DNA from: DASXQK01 sp963757155
Lineage (GTDB): Bacteria; Pseudomonadota; Alphaproteobacteria; Dongiales; Dongiaceae
DNA: 64,000 nt
Assembly: GCA_963757155.1 (NCBI GenBank)
Contig: CAVWQS010000010.1
Location: 248,001 to 312,000, forward strand
Direction of reading: 5' to 3'
Positions 52,023 through 60,722 of this stretch are shown here, one piece after another; position 1 is the first letter of the stretch, and every line of letters begins with the position of its first letter. The position numbers and the translations under genes were made by a program. The notes beneath the pieces were generated by a model, which saw nothing but the letters and a program-made list of their open reading frames with translations, did not search any database and was not told the origin of the DNA.

Positions 52023-52583
52023 ATGAAAAGCGCAGATTCGCTCTGGCCCTTTGCTCTGACGGTTGGGACCTCTGATCACCCAAAAGACGGTGCGTGTCTA
52101 ATGTCGGTAGTAAGCTGGCTGGTCTACGGCGATCTCAGCGATCAGCCCGCTTGCGTGTCTGAAGTAGTCGGCGAGGTTGCACGGCACGTGAACGATCTAC
52201 TGCCGGATTATCGGCGACAGGCTCTCAAACCCTACATTCCTCGGTTGATTGACACCAACGACCGAGATTCTGTTGAGCGCGCGCGGCTCTGCTTCATACA
52301 AGAGTACATCATCGAGGAGTTGTTTCCTCTTGGTCTGGAGGCTGCGGGGCTCGACTTCCTGATTCCTGTCTTGCGTCGGGTGGCTCCTAACCATGTCATT
52401 CGAACTCAAGCCATACGTCGACGAGATCGTCGGGCAAGCACTCCGCGATCCCTCGTGGCCCGAGGTGGCGATGACTATACTCCAGAGCCGTATCGAGCGA
52501 GGCCTTTGGGTTCAAAGTGGCACCGCAGCACCGGAAACCATCGGCAGTGTGCTCGAAAGCGTTGCTCTCGCCATGGCGCTTAA
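52023..52583 (+). CDS. Hypothetical protein, true end probably near 52390
   Basis: TAGGAGCTTAGCAC precedes ATG 52023. The first about 125 residues look like a real helical protein (DGACLMSVVSWLVYGDLSDQ, VNDLLPDYRRQALKPYIPRL, EEYIIEELFPLG-type helices, FLIPVLRRVAP). Beyond that the frame becomes Arg/Ser-rich and overlaps the next gene by 190 bp, so the native end has probably been lost by a small indel or mis-framing. First gene of a string leading to the Hpt gene. Confidence 0.55.
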   Translation: MKSADSLWPFALTVGTSDHPKDGACLMSVVSWLVYGDLSDQPACVSEVVGEVARHVNDLLPDYRRQALKPYIPRLIDTNDRDSVERARLCFIQEYIIEELFPLGLEAAGLDFLIPVLRRVAPNHVIRTQAIRRRDRRASTPRSLVARGGDDYTPEPYRARPLGSKWHRSTGNHRQCARKRCSRHGA

Positions 52584-52722
52584 GCCACGTATGGTATCGC
52601 AGTTCTATGATGGCTTGGTCGGGATGCTCGATGGGGTGTTGCTCATCGGGCGAAGCGGCGTGCACCAGATCGACCACGCCGTCGCCGAGGAGCGGATCCA
52701 GGCATTCGCCGAAGCCGCATAG
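52393..52722 (+). CDS. Hypothetical helical protein, 109 aa
   Basis: MSFELKPYVDEIVGQALRDP opens; later PETIGSVLESVALAMALKPR and MVSQFYDGLVGMLDGVLLIG. Wholly helical, no signal peptide. It ends 14 bp before the Hpt gene on the same strand, so a shared transcript is likely. No family recognised. Confidence 0.55.
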   Translation: MSFELKPYVDEIVGQALRDPSWPEVAMTILQSRIERGLWVQSGTAAPETIGSVLESVALAMALKPRMVSQFYDGLVGMLDGVLLIGRSGVHQIDHAVAEERIQAFAEAA

Positions 52723-52736
52723 TTGATGTAACGGCC

Positions 52737-53096
52737 ATGAAATCAGGTATTGATCCGGATATCTTGCGCAGGATCGTGGGCAATGACCCAGAATTCCTTC
52801 GTGAGGTGCTCGAAGACTTCGTTTGTCATGCACAATCCGAAATCACCGCGATCCGTGCAGCCTTCGTGAGCCAGGACGCGGAGCAGATGAAGATCCCAAC
52901 CCATAGGTTCAAAGGGTCAGCCAGTCTCATGGGAGCCCGTCAGGTAGTGGAGGCATGCACTCGGCTCGAGGCGGCGGCAGGAGCGAACGACTGGCCGATG
53001 ATTCAGTCGTTGATGCCGTGTCTGGACGGGCTGATGCAGCATATCGAGACATCGGCAAACGCCTTACGCGGACTGCTCCCAGATCCCTGTACGTAG
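52737..53096 (+). CDS. Orphan histidine phosphotransfer (Hpt) domain protein
   Basis: A 119-aa four-helix Hpt protein. LRRIVGNDPEFLREVLEDFV opens the bundle, and THRFKGSASLMGARQVVEAC carries the phosphorylatable histidine (H56, in H-x-x-K-G-S). It should relay phosphate between a hybrid kinase receiver and a response regulator; neither is encoded nearby. It is the third gene of a three-gene string starting at 52023, so the two helical proteins before it may be linked to the same signalling. Confidence 0.88.
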   Translation: MKSGIDPDILRRIVGNDPEFLREVLEDFVCHAQSEITAIRAAFVSQDAEQMKIPTHRFKGSASLMGARQVVEACTRLEAAAGANDWPMIQSLMPCLDGLMQHIETSANALRGLLPDPCT

Positions 53097-53687
53097 AAGG
53101 CTGTCTCCGCTGAGGCCATGGCCGGTCGGGGGATACAGGAAATGCCCCTGGAAGCGCCTGCGGAGTCCAATGAGACTCACCAGGCAGCCCGCTACTTCCC
53201 CCTACCCAGGTGGGGCAGTTTTGCTTGTAGGAGGCCTTCTGCGGGTCACTGCAGCGCAGGCCCGCTGGGCGAGCCGCGCGGTGGCTGAGTAAGGCAATGT
53301 CCGGTCAAGGCACTTATGCGACGTGCTGCCGAGCGAGATCGTGTCCGCTTTAAACGTGAAACCGGACGGCGGCTGGCGGTTCGCCGAGGCTATGGGGGTT
53401 GCCAGGTGGCGGCCGACTGACCGTGGCGGAGATCAGGGAGGGCCCTCCAGCAACGTATACGTTCCTCCCAGAGGGGAAGCGGTCCTAAGGGTAGGCTCTC
53501 CGATCGGAGGTGCCCTTTCGCCTCTCCAGGGCCCGCGCAGACACAAAAGGCCGGGCTCGACGCTGGACGCTCGCCCGCGCGCGAAGGGGACAGCCATTCC
53601 GTTGGCACGGCTCTTTTAGCGCGGAGAAGTCCGAATATCGACGCCTGAGGGCTATCCGGGGAAACCCGGCTAAACTGGCTCGCGGTG
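53097..53687. other. Non-coding stretch with dispersed repeat copy f
   Basis: 53297-53400 is a TGGCACTT-type repeat (AAGGCACTTATGCGACGTGC, then GTCCGCTTTAAACGTGAAAC and CGGACGG), colinear with copies at 38105 and 55215. The remainder has no credible gene. Confidence 0.6.
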
Positions 53688-53912
53688 TTACGCCTTTTCG
53701 GCGAGCACCCCCACCGGTCGGCCGCCGGCTAGGTGTTCTATGGCTTGGGTGATGAGCTCAGAGTGCAGGCCGCGGTCGACGGCGTTGGACAAAGCTTCGC
53801 GCAATTCATGAGGCAATTGGGCCCAGTGGTCAGGGCAGAATATCTCATGGTGCGGGATAGCCTCGGAGCACCGGGCAAGACAAGTTCGGAAAGACTTCTT
53901 TTTTCTGGGCAT
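53688..53912 (-). CDS. Cys/His-rich small protein, 74 aa (HW-finger type)
   Basis: MPRKKKSFRTCLARCSEAIP and HHEIFCPDHWAQLPHELREA give C-x3-C-x9-C-x2-H-W-x2-L-P, the same arrangement as the product of 54544-54750 and likely a one-zinc finger. The C-terminal helix is LITQAIEHLAGG. Last gene of a four-gene minus-strand group. Related proteins are common in proteobacterial and phage DNA; role unknown. Confidence 0.65.
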   Translation of the reverse strand: MPRKKKSFRTCLARCSEAIPHHEIFCPDHWAQLPHELREALSNAVDRGLHSELITQAIEHLAGGRPVGVLAEKA

Positions 53913-53982
53913 GGCCCAGTCTACCGCGTCCGCGGTTCCCCGGCAGGGAACCTTCGTTGTATCGCCCTAAGGCGAACCCCGT

Positions 53983-54291
53983 TTAGAACCGCAACTTCAC
54001 GTCCGCCCAATCCTCCCTGCAGTCTCGAGGAATGGTCTGGCCCGGGTCCGGGCGGGCCAGTTCATCGACAACGCCGGAGAAAGTAACCTGATCCGGCACC
54101 GGACCGTCGAGTTGTTCAGCCCTGACTGAGCCTTGTTCGATCCATAAATTCAGCACTGCAACGGCGCGTTGGAGCGGGCCGGTCGCCCACGACCGACCTA
54201 TGCTCCGAGCTCCAGTCTCCGCAATGGGGATAATCTGACGTAACTCCTCGGGTAGCATTGCTGCCTTGACCTTCGGAGACCCGCCGGTCAT
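53983..54291 (-). CDS. Hypothetical protein, 102 aa
   Basis: Start ATG 54291: MTGGSPKVKAAMLPEELRQI, then SWATGPLQRAVAVLNLWIEQ and a Pro-rich C-terminus (DELARPDPGQTIPRD). It lies 17 bp after 54309-54542 and 70 bp before 53688-53912 on the same strand, so co-transcription is likely. No ribosome site is strong. A longer frame to 54354 is possible. Confidence 0.45.
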   Translation of the reverse strand: MTGGSPKVKAAMLPEELRQIIPIAETGARSIGRSWATGPLQRAVAVLNLWIEQGSVRAEQLDGPVPDQVTFSGVVDELARPDPGQTIPRDCREDWADVKLRF

Positions 54292-54308
54292 TCGTGACGC
54301 CCTGCATG

Positions 54309-54542
54309 TCACTGCAGGGTCGCGGTCCGAAGTGGAAAGCAGCCGTCTTTCCATTGATGGGTGCGGCGCTGGACCCGATCAATCATGGCCTCTGCCCCCT
54401 CCTCCCCGCTGACCGCGATACTCAGTGCCGCAGCAAAGTCGACCAGAGCCGGAAAAGCATCCTGCATCGTGATGCCGGCCTGTTCGGCCGCGCTAAACGT
54501 CGCGCTGAGCATCTCAAAAAACAGGTCGTATCCCCGGTCCAT
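54309..54542 (-). CDS. Hypothetical helical protein, 77 aa
   Basis: Start ATG 54542: MDRGYDLFFEMLSATFSAAE, MQDAFPALVDFAAALSIAVS and an acidic loop (GEEGAEAMIDRVQ). The stop of the upstream gene and this start are TGA-G-ATG, a one-base spacing that implies translational coupling. No family recognised. Confidence 0.6.
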   Translation of the reverse strand: MDRGYDLFFEMLSATFSAAEQAGITMQDAFPALVDFAAALSIAVSGEEGAEAMIDRVQRRTHQWKDGCFPLRTATLQ

Positions 54543-54543
54543 C

Positions 54544-54750
54544 TCAGCCCGCCGAACCAGACTTTCCAAGCAGCTGACGCGCCTGATGCACGTACCCCGC
54601 GGATTCGTCTGGTTTCCTCTTTAGGTGAGACTCCCAGATCGCGTTTCTGATCCGCTTGGGCAGCACGTCCCAGTGCTTTCGGCAAAACGCGCGCGGCGGC
54701 TTTACCGGCTCGCCGCATCCCTCTGCAAAGCACTTATTGTGTTCCGCCAT
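54544..54750 (-). CDS. Cys/His-rich small protein, 68 aa (HW-finger type)
   Basis: MAEHNKCFAEGCGEPVKPPR and RAFCRKHWDVLPKRIRNAIW show C-x4-C-x9-C-x2-H-W-x2-L-P, a predicted zinc site followed by a basic helix. It is the first gene of a minus-strand group of four. The last gene (53688-53912) has the same finger, so the group has two members of one family. Confidence 0.65.
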   Translation of the reverse strand: MAEHNKCFAEGCGEPVKPPRAFCRKHWDVLPKRIRNAIWESHLKRKPDESAGYVHQARQLLGKSGSAG

Positions 54751-55710
54751 AGCTGCTCTGACGCGCTACCCAGAAAACTATTATCACGCAGGGGCATGGG
54801 TTCTGTTAGTGCTACTTCCGGTGTAGGCTTTCTCGTTCCGGTGCAGCCGTTTGCGACGACCAGCCCGGCCCAATGGATTGAGGCTGGCCATCTCTCGGTC
54901 GCTGCTTCGGGCGGCTCTCCATCAGCGCGCGCTGGCTAGAGAGGCTAATCAGCCCAAGAATGAGGCCGAGTAGCCTGGAGCGGCTCGTGCCCCTCTAGGG
55001 GCAGGCGCAGGACCTCAGGCGGCTATGTTGCTTAGCAAGTGCAGGAAACATGCCGAGGCTACTTAAAATGCATCGACACACCCAAGATTCCGCCTTCCTC
55101 GCGCACGGGTGAGGTGGCGCGTTGACTACGGCGCGATGGGCAGCTGCCGCGCTTCCGAGAACAGCTGCCTCAGCACGATAGAGGTCGGGGAAGGCGCCTT
55201 AGGCTCTCGATTTGAGAGATCGTTAAGTTCGCTTTCGATGTGAAACCGGACATCGGGGGCGCCGTTCGCCGAGGTCTGAGTCTGACCCACAGCGGAAGTC
55301 GCTCGTTAAACTCCTGAGCGGGACCGCAGTAAAATCTGAGCTTGCGTTCTCCAAAGATAATCGCCCCACATGGCCGAAGAACGGGCCAAACGCGATCTCG
55401 CTGCCATCCCGGCTCCGTAGGTAGCAAGGGCCACGGCGGCGTCCCCACTGAGGCTATCGGCGGCGATCTATTCGCTCACTCTCTAGCCGACTGGCAAAGG
55501 CATAAAGACGCTTCGCCCTCTCCACCGCGAGTTGGTTGACCTTAGGGGTGCCCGCCATATCGTATTCGCTGCTCTCGGCCGGTCGGCAGCGCCGCAACTA
55601 GAGAGGTCACTCCGAGTACGGCGCGCCGCGTCGTCACGTACGCACCCTCGGGTGCGGTTTTCACTGCCATCAACCCGTTCTATGACATTGCAGCCCGCGG
55701 CGGCCCCCTC
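54751..55710. other. Non-coding stretch with repeat copy g and a cyclase remnant
   Basis: 54751-55214 has no credible gene or repeat. 55215-55290 holds a dispersed repeat (TTCGCTTTCGATGTGAAACC, GGACATCGGGG, ending TGACCCACAGCGG). 55370-55429 is a cyclase 5' remnant. The rest to 55710 shows only a hairpin-prone GCACCCTCGGGTGC at 55646-55659. Confidence 0.5.
55370..55429 (+). pseudogene. 5' remnant of a class III cyclase gene
   Basis: ATG 55370 begins MAEERAKRDLAAIPAP and then TAG, followed by VAR; this matches MAEERAQRRLAAILAADVAGYSR of the cyclase at 33140. Only about 20 codons are left. It follows repeat copy g, paralleling the order repeat-cyclase at 32942-33140. Confidence 0.7.
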
Positions 55711-56130
55711 TCATTTCGTTGGTGTGCAAGTTCCGAAGACGACCATGCCGAGGGCGCCATCAGATCCCGTGAGCGTGAGCTTGCCGCTGGTTTTCGAAAT
55801 CGTCCCGCTCCAACCAAGATTATCCTTCGTCCCCTGCACTATCATGTGCGTCGGTCCCAGCGCGACCGTCTCAACGGTGCCTGAACGCATCTGACCGTCG
55901 GGCCCCCTCTCGGTCATGGTCTTCGCTGCAGTGTCGATCCAGAAGAACTGCGGAACACCCAGGCTCTCGACCGTGCCGCGTTTGCAGTCGACATCGGCAC
56001 GGCAGATCACCGCCTCCTGTGCGGCACAAATCAGCGGCTTCGACCCATCGTAGTCAGCGGCCATGGCCATTGGCGCGAAACCTGCCGTCAGCAATAGCCC
56101 TGCGAGCGCCGCTTTCATCGAACTGCTCAT
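55711..56130 (-). CDS. Periplasmic/secreted hypothetical protein, 139 aa
   Basis: GGGAGCGAAGAG precedes ATG 56130. MSSSMKAALAGLLLTAGFAP MAMA is a typical Sec signal with cleavage after AMA (about residue 24). The mature part has several beta strands (QFFWIDTAAKTMTERGPDGQ, SGTISKTSGKLTLTGSDGAL) and four Cys in its first half and end, likely two disulfides. It looks like a small extracellular beta protein. It is preceded on the same strand, 59 bp upstream, by the SYLF gene. Confidence 0.7.
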   Translation of the reverse strand: MSSSMKAALAGLLLTAGFAPMAMAADYDGSKPLICAAQEAVICRADVDCKRGTVESLGVPQFFWIDTAAKTMTERGPDGQMRSGTVETVALGPTHMIVQGTKDNLGWSGTISKTSGKLTLTGSDGALGMVVFGTCTPTK

Positions 56131-56189
56131 CTCTTCGCTCCCTTAGCTGGTCGAGTCGTCGCTTCGGACCGCCCGCAGTAAGCCGGCTT

Positions 56190-56753
56190 TCAATCGTCGG
56201 GCGTATAGGGGGTGATCTTCGAACCTTGGATTCCCATGCCGGCCATCAGCCCCTGCTGGCTGAAGATGAACGCATAGACATCATCCAGCTGGGTCGCCGT
56301 CGTGAAGCTGCGCGCCATTCCCTGGTCCATGACCACGACGCTCGGGCCAACGCCGATCTGCCAACCCTCCTGGCTGTTCAGGAGGCCCGTGGCCTTGTTG
56401 TTCGTCAGGAAGAGTGCATAGCCGAAGCTCTGCACCCCGAACTGCAGGCCGTAGGACGCCGCCGCAATACTGTAGTAGCCGGCGGTCTGGCCGTTTTGAC
56501 GCAACGCGCCCACGCCGAACTCCCCGCCGAACAGGAAGCCTGCCTTGACGATGTGAGGGAAGACGAGGACGCCCGTCGCCTTGCTCGACAGCTGCACGGC
56601 GGCCGGCGTGCTCGCATAAAGATTGGAAAGGGCGCCGTCCACATCTTGGTTGATCGCATAACTGCTCTCCGCCCTTGCGGACCGCGGCAGCATCGCCGCG
56701 CCACACACAGCCAGAATTGGCGCCGCTAGCAGCGTCCTGCGGTGAACATGCAT
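56190..56753 (-). CDS. SYLF/Ysc84-family lipid-binding protein, exported
   Basis: A 187-aa protein from ATG 56753, chosen because GGGGGAG lies 7 bp upstream. The N-terminus (HRRTLLAAPILAVCGAAM) is a signal peptide with a possible Tat-like RR. The SYLF domain is clear: SKATGVLVFPHIVKAGFLFG, GALRQNGQTAGYYSIAAASY, QFGVQSFGYALFLTNNKATG and VGPSVVVMDQGMA. The family binds phosphoinositide-like lipids in eukaryotes; bacterial members are exported and of unclear role. It probably shares a transcript with the next gene. Confidence 0.9.
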   Translation of the reverse strand: MHVHRRTLLAAPILAVCGAAMLPRSARAESSYAINQDVDGALSNLYASTPAAVQLSSKATGVLVFPHIVKAGFLFGGEFGVGALRQNGQTAGYYSIAAASYGLQFGVQSFGYALFLTNNKATGLLNSQEGWQIGVGPSVVVMDQGMARSFTTATQLDDVYAFIFSQQGLMAGMGIQGSKITPYTPDD

Positions 56754-56804
56754 GCTCATTCTCCCCCGGTGGATTTCTTCCATGGCCGCAAGCCTGACAG
56801 TCAT

Positions 56805-57463
56805 GGTGTGCCAAATTTCCAGTTCACTATCGTAGCATGTTCCGCCCGAAAGTGCCGTCGAATTTAGGGCCTTCGGTCTACGGTAGACTTCGCAGCCTAA
56901 GGAAAATCATCGTGAAGTGGCAAGATGCGACAGTGACTGTTTCCGTTTCTAGACCCCGGACAGCATGGTTGGATTTACCTCTGTTCCCGCGGGGCCGTGG
57001 GGGCTCAGCGCCAAGTGGCGAAATTGACCAAGGTCATCGCGCAGGACCTGGCGACGAATCAAGGATCTCTCTGGGTTGGAGTTCCGCTGCTGGCACTTAG
57101 CGTCGGTTCGCTGCGATGCGGAACTTGGTCCGCTTTCGGCGTCACAGTGGCCATGGCTGAACTTGCCGCTGGGTCACCCGTGTAGCGAATGACCCGGAGC
57201 GGACGTTAGTCCGCCAGCCGAACAGTTCGCGCTTACTCAACTTGGAGGAATGGCTTCTCCTAGAAGCCCGGCGGTATGTTCACGCGGACGAAGGCACTCT
57301 GCTATCCATCTTGGCGTCCATTGCTCTGAGCTTCGCGAGCGTAGAGGCCTTGGAGGTCAGGGGATGCTGAAGTTTGGCGGATGATATTGGCGAATCCGCG
57401 CGGGCCTATGAACAGCGCGAACTGCTATCGCGCAGACGAACGAGTTAGTGGGGTAAGTTGCCA
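56805..57463. other. Non-coding stretch containing repeat copy h
   Basis: 57089-57207 is the long form of the dispersed repeat, 117 bases nearly identical to 32950-33066. No credible gene is seen from 56805 to 57463. Confidence 0.6.
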
Positions 57464-57862
57464 ATGAAGCGCGGTCTGTCGAACGTATTTCGGCTTGGCG
57501 CATGGACTTGCGTGGTTCTCCTCGCGCTCCTGTCGTGGCTTCCGGCCGAGGACATGACCCGGACTGGCATCAATGGCCGGACCGAGCATTTCGTCGCCTA
57601 CATGGGGACGATGCTATTTGTCGGCGCAGCGTATGCGCTTCGGCTCGGTTCATTGCGCATAATGGCAATGCTGATCGGCTATGCCGGCATTCTCGAACTG
57701 GGTCAGAATTTCTCTCCCGGACGACATAGCACAGTGCTTGATTTTGCTGCAAGCTCGTTCGGGGTCGTTGCTGGCGCCACCGCTTTTCAGCTCGGTTACG
57801 CGCTGTTGCGCGACACGGCAGTTGGACGAGAGTTGCGACGGGCTAACCTACCATCGCGCTAA
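57464..57862 (+). CDS. VanZ-like membrane protein, 132 aa
   Basis: ATG 57464 with GGGGTAAG upstream. MKRGLSNVFRLGAWTCVVLL opens a first helix, then WLPAEDMTRTGINGRTEHFV (the conserved acidic-loop segment of VanZ-like proteins), three more helices and the E-x-x-Q motif in GILELGQNFSPGRHSTVLDF. VanZ-type proteins affect cell-envelope or teicoplanin tolerance in some species; here the role is unknown. It is isolated. Confidence 0.8.
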   Translation: MKRGLSNVFRLGAWTCVVLLALLSWLPAEDMTRTGINGRTEHFVAYMGTMLFVGAAYALRLGSLRIMAMLIGYAGILELGQNFSPGRHSTVLDFAASSFGVVAGATAFQLGYALLRDTAVGRELRRANLPSR

Positions 57863-58252
57863 ACCGTCCAGCGGCAAGTCGGCATGAGATGATCCTGGCC
57901 GGGATTCTTGCGGGGACGAAATCGTCACGCGGCGGGCTTCGTCCGACACGTGCGAGCGAAGCTGGCCCAGAGACAATTTTCTCAAGGGTGAACTCTCCCC
58001 AGGCGCAGGCTCATCATCGCCTGAAAGGCGAGGAGCTGACCATCGCGGTATGCGAGGGCTTGCGAGATCGCATCAAGAGTTTCCGTGCCCGCCTTCGGGG
58101 CTACCGATAACGGGCATCTGCCCTTGACCACCCTGGCCCATGCCGCCTGATCCCGGCGACCCACCCGCGACCCCTAGCTGGTACGATTGCCCGAATGTCT
58201 GCCGAAATAGAGCTATTAGAGAAACGTATGATCTCGCGTCAGCTCTTCCGCT

Positions 58253-58352
58253 GTTGGCACTTTTGAGACATGCCGACGGACGCGGAGAATGTCTGTTTAT
58301 CGAGGCAGATCGGAAGTGACCGGCCTACGGTCAGAAGGCCGAGTTTGACCCA
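58253..58352. repeat. Dispersed TGGCACTT repeat, copy i (near complete)
   Basis: The clearest full unit: TTGGCACTTTTGAGACATGC, then ATGTCTGTTTATCGAGGCAG, ATCGGAAGTGACCGGCCTAC and GGCCGAGTTTGACCCA at the tail. The tail is where the IS1111-type remnant begins. Confidence 0.8.
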
Positions 58353-58357
58353 AATGT

Positions 58358-58661
58358 ATGGTCCGACCGTGCGTCGCAAGTGGGTTTCGTCGAGGTGGCG
58401 GTGAGCGGTCTTGCATCAATGTATCCGGCCTCTGGTTGGAGCTCGTTGGGCTCCGGGCCATCATGGAAATCAGCGCGCCTGCGATCTCATTACCGGACAG
58501 GCCTCAGTGGGCCTATTGGGTCACCAGTGTTCGCAAGGCGCCGGTAAGACCGATCCTCCATCGCTTCTCATCCTCTCGCAGACCTCGGCGGGTAATCCGG
58601 TTGCGTCAGCGTGGGCTCCGTCTTGCGCTGAACGATCAAGCAGGCAGGGTGGCCGCCGCAG
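58358..58661 (-). mobile_element. Solo end of an IS1111-group element (non-coding segment only)
   Basis: Matches 26676-26980 closely, including inverted repeat ATGGTCCGACCGTGC (58358-58372, one change) and the last 20 bp or so of the transposase gene, after which homology stops at 58661. The transposase body and the other end are absent. The flank TTGACCCAAATGT is identical to that of the intact element. Confidence 0.9.
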
Positions 58662-58974
58662 TTAGGTGCGCTGGATTGTGACCTGCCCCAGTTTTTCGGC
58701 ATGCGCCCATGTTTGGTCCTGGCACTTCGCGTCGTTCGCGGCACCGCAGCATCACGGCCGTTGTTTGGGGTAAAGCGGCCGCAGCCCGAGCATCACGGAA
58801 CCGGCACGATTGACCTAAAGGCGAAGCCATAAGCCGCGGCGGAAACTCCTTCCCCCTAGCCCCCATCAGCGACATCCTGCAAAGGCATTATGGACCAAGC
58901 CTGCCCGTGGATGCAAAACTGGCTGCTGCCGGATACCGCGATTCCGCCGGATACCTCGTTGTTAGGGGCTGACA

Positions 58975-59544
58975 ATGCATGAATCTTTGGGGGCCTTTAT
59001 CGCGAATTGCGAATCGGTCATCGCTGACGTGGGCGGAGCGGCGGAGCGGGTAACCGCAATTGCGCCATTGATGCAGAACCTGGCGGCGGATGCCGACAAT
59101 TTTCTGTCCGGCGAGCATTTCCGTAGCGAGCCGGAACATTATGCCCGAAACGCAATTCATATCGCGCCCAGCGGCAATCTCTCGCTCTTCGCGTTGGTCT
59201 GGCTGCCCGGGCAGTGGACACCTGTCCACGACCATGGTTCCTGGGGTGTCGTCGGTCTCGTGCGGGGCGTGCTGGAGGAGCGCAGCTATATGTGCGCTTC
59301 CGGTGCCATCACCGCCGATTGCGACATCCGCCTTAAACGTGGCGGTGTTACATTGCTAAATCCGGGTTCAGTTTCGAGCTTCGTGCCTAACCCTGATCAC
59401 ATCCATATGACCGGCGTGCCCAAGGAACGTGGTACTTGCGTCAGCCTCCACCTTTACGGCCGCAACATGAACTCGTTCCATATCTACGACGTGGCTGCGG
59501 GCACGAGGCGTCTGGTCGACGTGCCCCATCACGCCAGCCGGTAG
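58975..59544 (+). CDS. Cysteine dioxygenase-type thiol dioxygenase
   Basis: A 189-aa cupin starting MHESLGAFIANCESVIADVG. The Fe ligands are in VHDHGSWGVVGLVRG (H85, H87) and DHIHMTG (H144), and the short RNAIHIAPSGNLSLFALVWL region precedes the active site. In this family the enzyme adds O2 to a thiol to make a sulfinic acid; members use cysteine or 3-mercaptopropionate, and the choice cannot be made from these motifs alone. TAGGGG lies 7 bp upstream. The persulfide dioxygenase gene follows 41 bp later, so they are probably co-transcribed in thiol catabolism. Confidence 0.88.
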   Translation: MHESLGAFIANCESVIADVGGAAERVTAIAPLMQNLAADADNFLSGEHFRSEPEHYARNAIHIAPSGNLSLFALVWLPGQWTPVHDHGSWGVVGLVRGVLEERSYMCASGAITADCDIRLKRGGVTLLNPGSVSSFVPNPDHIHMTGVPKERGTCVSLHLYGRNMNSFHIYDVAAGTRRLVDVPHHASR

Positions 59545-59585
59545 TCGCAGGCTCGGCCCGGATACGCCAACCGAAAGGATCCTTC

Positions 59586-60656
59586 ATGATCTTTCGACAG
59601 CTCTCCGATCCGCAGTCTTCTACCTACAGCTACCTTCTTGGCGACGCCGACACGGGCGAGGCCTTGCTCATCGACCCCGTTTACGAGGAGGCACCGCGAG
59701 ATGCCGCTTTGGTACGCGAGCTGGAGCTGAAGCTCCTATATACCTTGGAGACGCATGTCCATGCTGATCACGTGTCGGGAGCCTGGAACCTCAAGCACAG
59801 ACTTGGCAGCCAAATCCTCGTCTCGGTCGAGGGTGGTGCCGAGGGCGCCGATCGCTATCTCGAGGACGGGGAAACGGTTCAATTTGGCAAACGCCACCTG
59901 CATATTCGGGCGACGCCTGGGCACACCCGGGGCTGCCTCACCTATGTGCTGGATGACCAGACGATGGCTTTTACGGGGGACTGCCTGCTGATCCGGGGCT
60001 GCGGGCGGACCGATTTCCAGCAGGGGGACGCTCGCGCCCTGTACCGTTCCGTGCACGAGCGAATCTTCTCGCTGCCCGGCTCCTGCCTTCTCTATCCGGG
60101 GCATGACTATCGCGGGCTCACGGTCTCCAGTGTCGCTGAGGAGCGCCGGTTCAATCCGCGTCTGGGCGGAGCGCTGAGCGAGAACGACTTCGTCGGCTAC
60201 ATGGAAAATCTCGGCCTTCCTCATCCCAAGCAGATGGAAATAGCCGTTCCAGCCAACCTGAAATGCGGGCGGCGTGAGGGTGCGGATGCGCCCGCCGAAA
60301 CCCCCGACTGGGCCCCGATCAACCTCACCTTCGCCGGAATCTGGGAGGTGCAACCCCATTGGGTGCAGGAGCAACTGCACGAACTGCGGGTAATCGATGT
60401 ACGCGAGCCGGCGGAATACGATGGTCCGCTCGGCCATATCCCCGGGGCGGAATCCATCCCACTTGGTATGCTCTCGGCCCGCGCAGGACAAATCTCCAGG
60501 GACCTGCCGTTGATCGCCGTGTGCCGCGCTGGCGGCCGCTCGGCCCAGGCTACGGTGATACTGAGAAAGGCCGGCATCGAGCGAGTCGCTAACCTCGCTG
60601 GCGGCATGCTGCGCTGGCGCGCTCTGCACCTCGTCGTCGAAGGGGGACGAGACTAG
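59586..60656 (+). CDS. Persulfide dioxygenase-rhodanese fusion (ETHE1-like)
   Basis: A 356-aa protein starting MIFRQLSDPQSSTYSYLLGD. Residues 1-240 are a metallo-beta-lactamase fold of the ETHE1/BLH kind: ETHVHADHVSG (H57, H59, D61, H62), ATPGHTRGCLTYVL, FTGDCLLIRGCGRTDFQQGD and YPGHDYRG. Residues about 260-356 are a rhodanese domain (VIDVREPAEYDGPLGHIPGA) with the active-site loop ICVA-type VCRAGGRSAQ (C313). The fusion oxidises glutathione persulfide to sulfite and can move the sulfane sulfur. GAAAGGATCCTTC precedes the start. It works naturally with the thiol dioxygenase upstream. Confidence 0.93.
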   Translation: MIFRQLSDPQSSTYSYLLGDADTGEALLIDPVYEEAPRDAALVRELELKLLYTLETHVHADHVSGAWNLKHRLGSQILVSVEGGAEGADRYLEDGETVQFGKRHLHIRATPGHTRGCLTYVLDDQTMAFTGDCLLIRGCGRTDFQQGDARALYRSVHERIFSLPGSCLLYPGHDYRGLTVSSVAEERRFNPRLGGALSENDFVGYMENLGLPHPKQMEIAVPANLKCGRREGADAPAETPDWAPINLTFAGIWEVQPHWVQEQLHELRVIDVREPAEYDGPLGHIPGAESIPLGMLSARAGQISRDLPLIAVCRAGGRSAQATVILRKAGIERVANLAGGMLRWRALHLVVEGGRD

Positions 60657-60722
60657 AGTAGCGGGGCCTCCGGCTCGGTAGTGCAGTGCCTAAGAGCGAG
60701 GTGGGCGCAGCTCAATTTGCCG

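Larger units (their letters stand above)
57863..58974. other. Non-coding stretch with repeat copies and IS1111 remnant
   Basis: 57863-58252 has no credible gene. 58253-58352 is a dispersed repeat (TTGGCACTTTTGAGACATGC ... GGCCGAGTTTGACCCA). 58358-58661 is an IS1111-type remnant and 58720-58745 another TGGCACTT-type head. 58746-58974 has no gene and should carry the promoter of the thiol dioxygenase gene. Confidence 0.6.

Noticed and set aside
57458..57463. TTG start two codons before the VanZ-like ATG
   Set aside because: ATG 57464 has better spacing to GGGGTAAG and is the more natural start.
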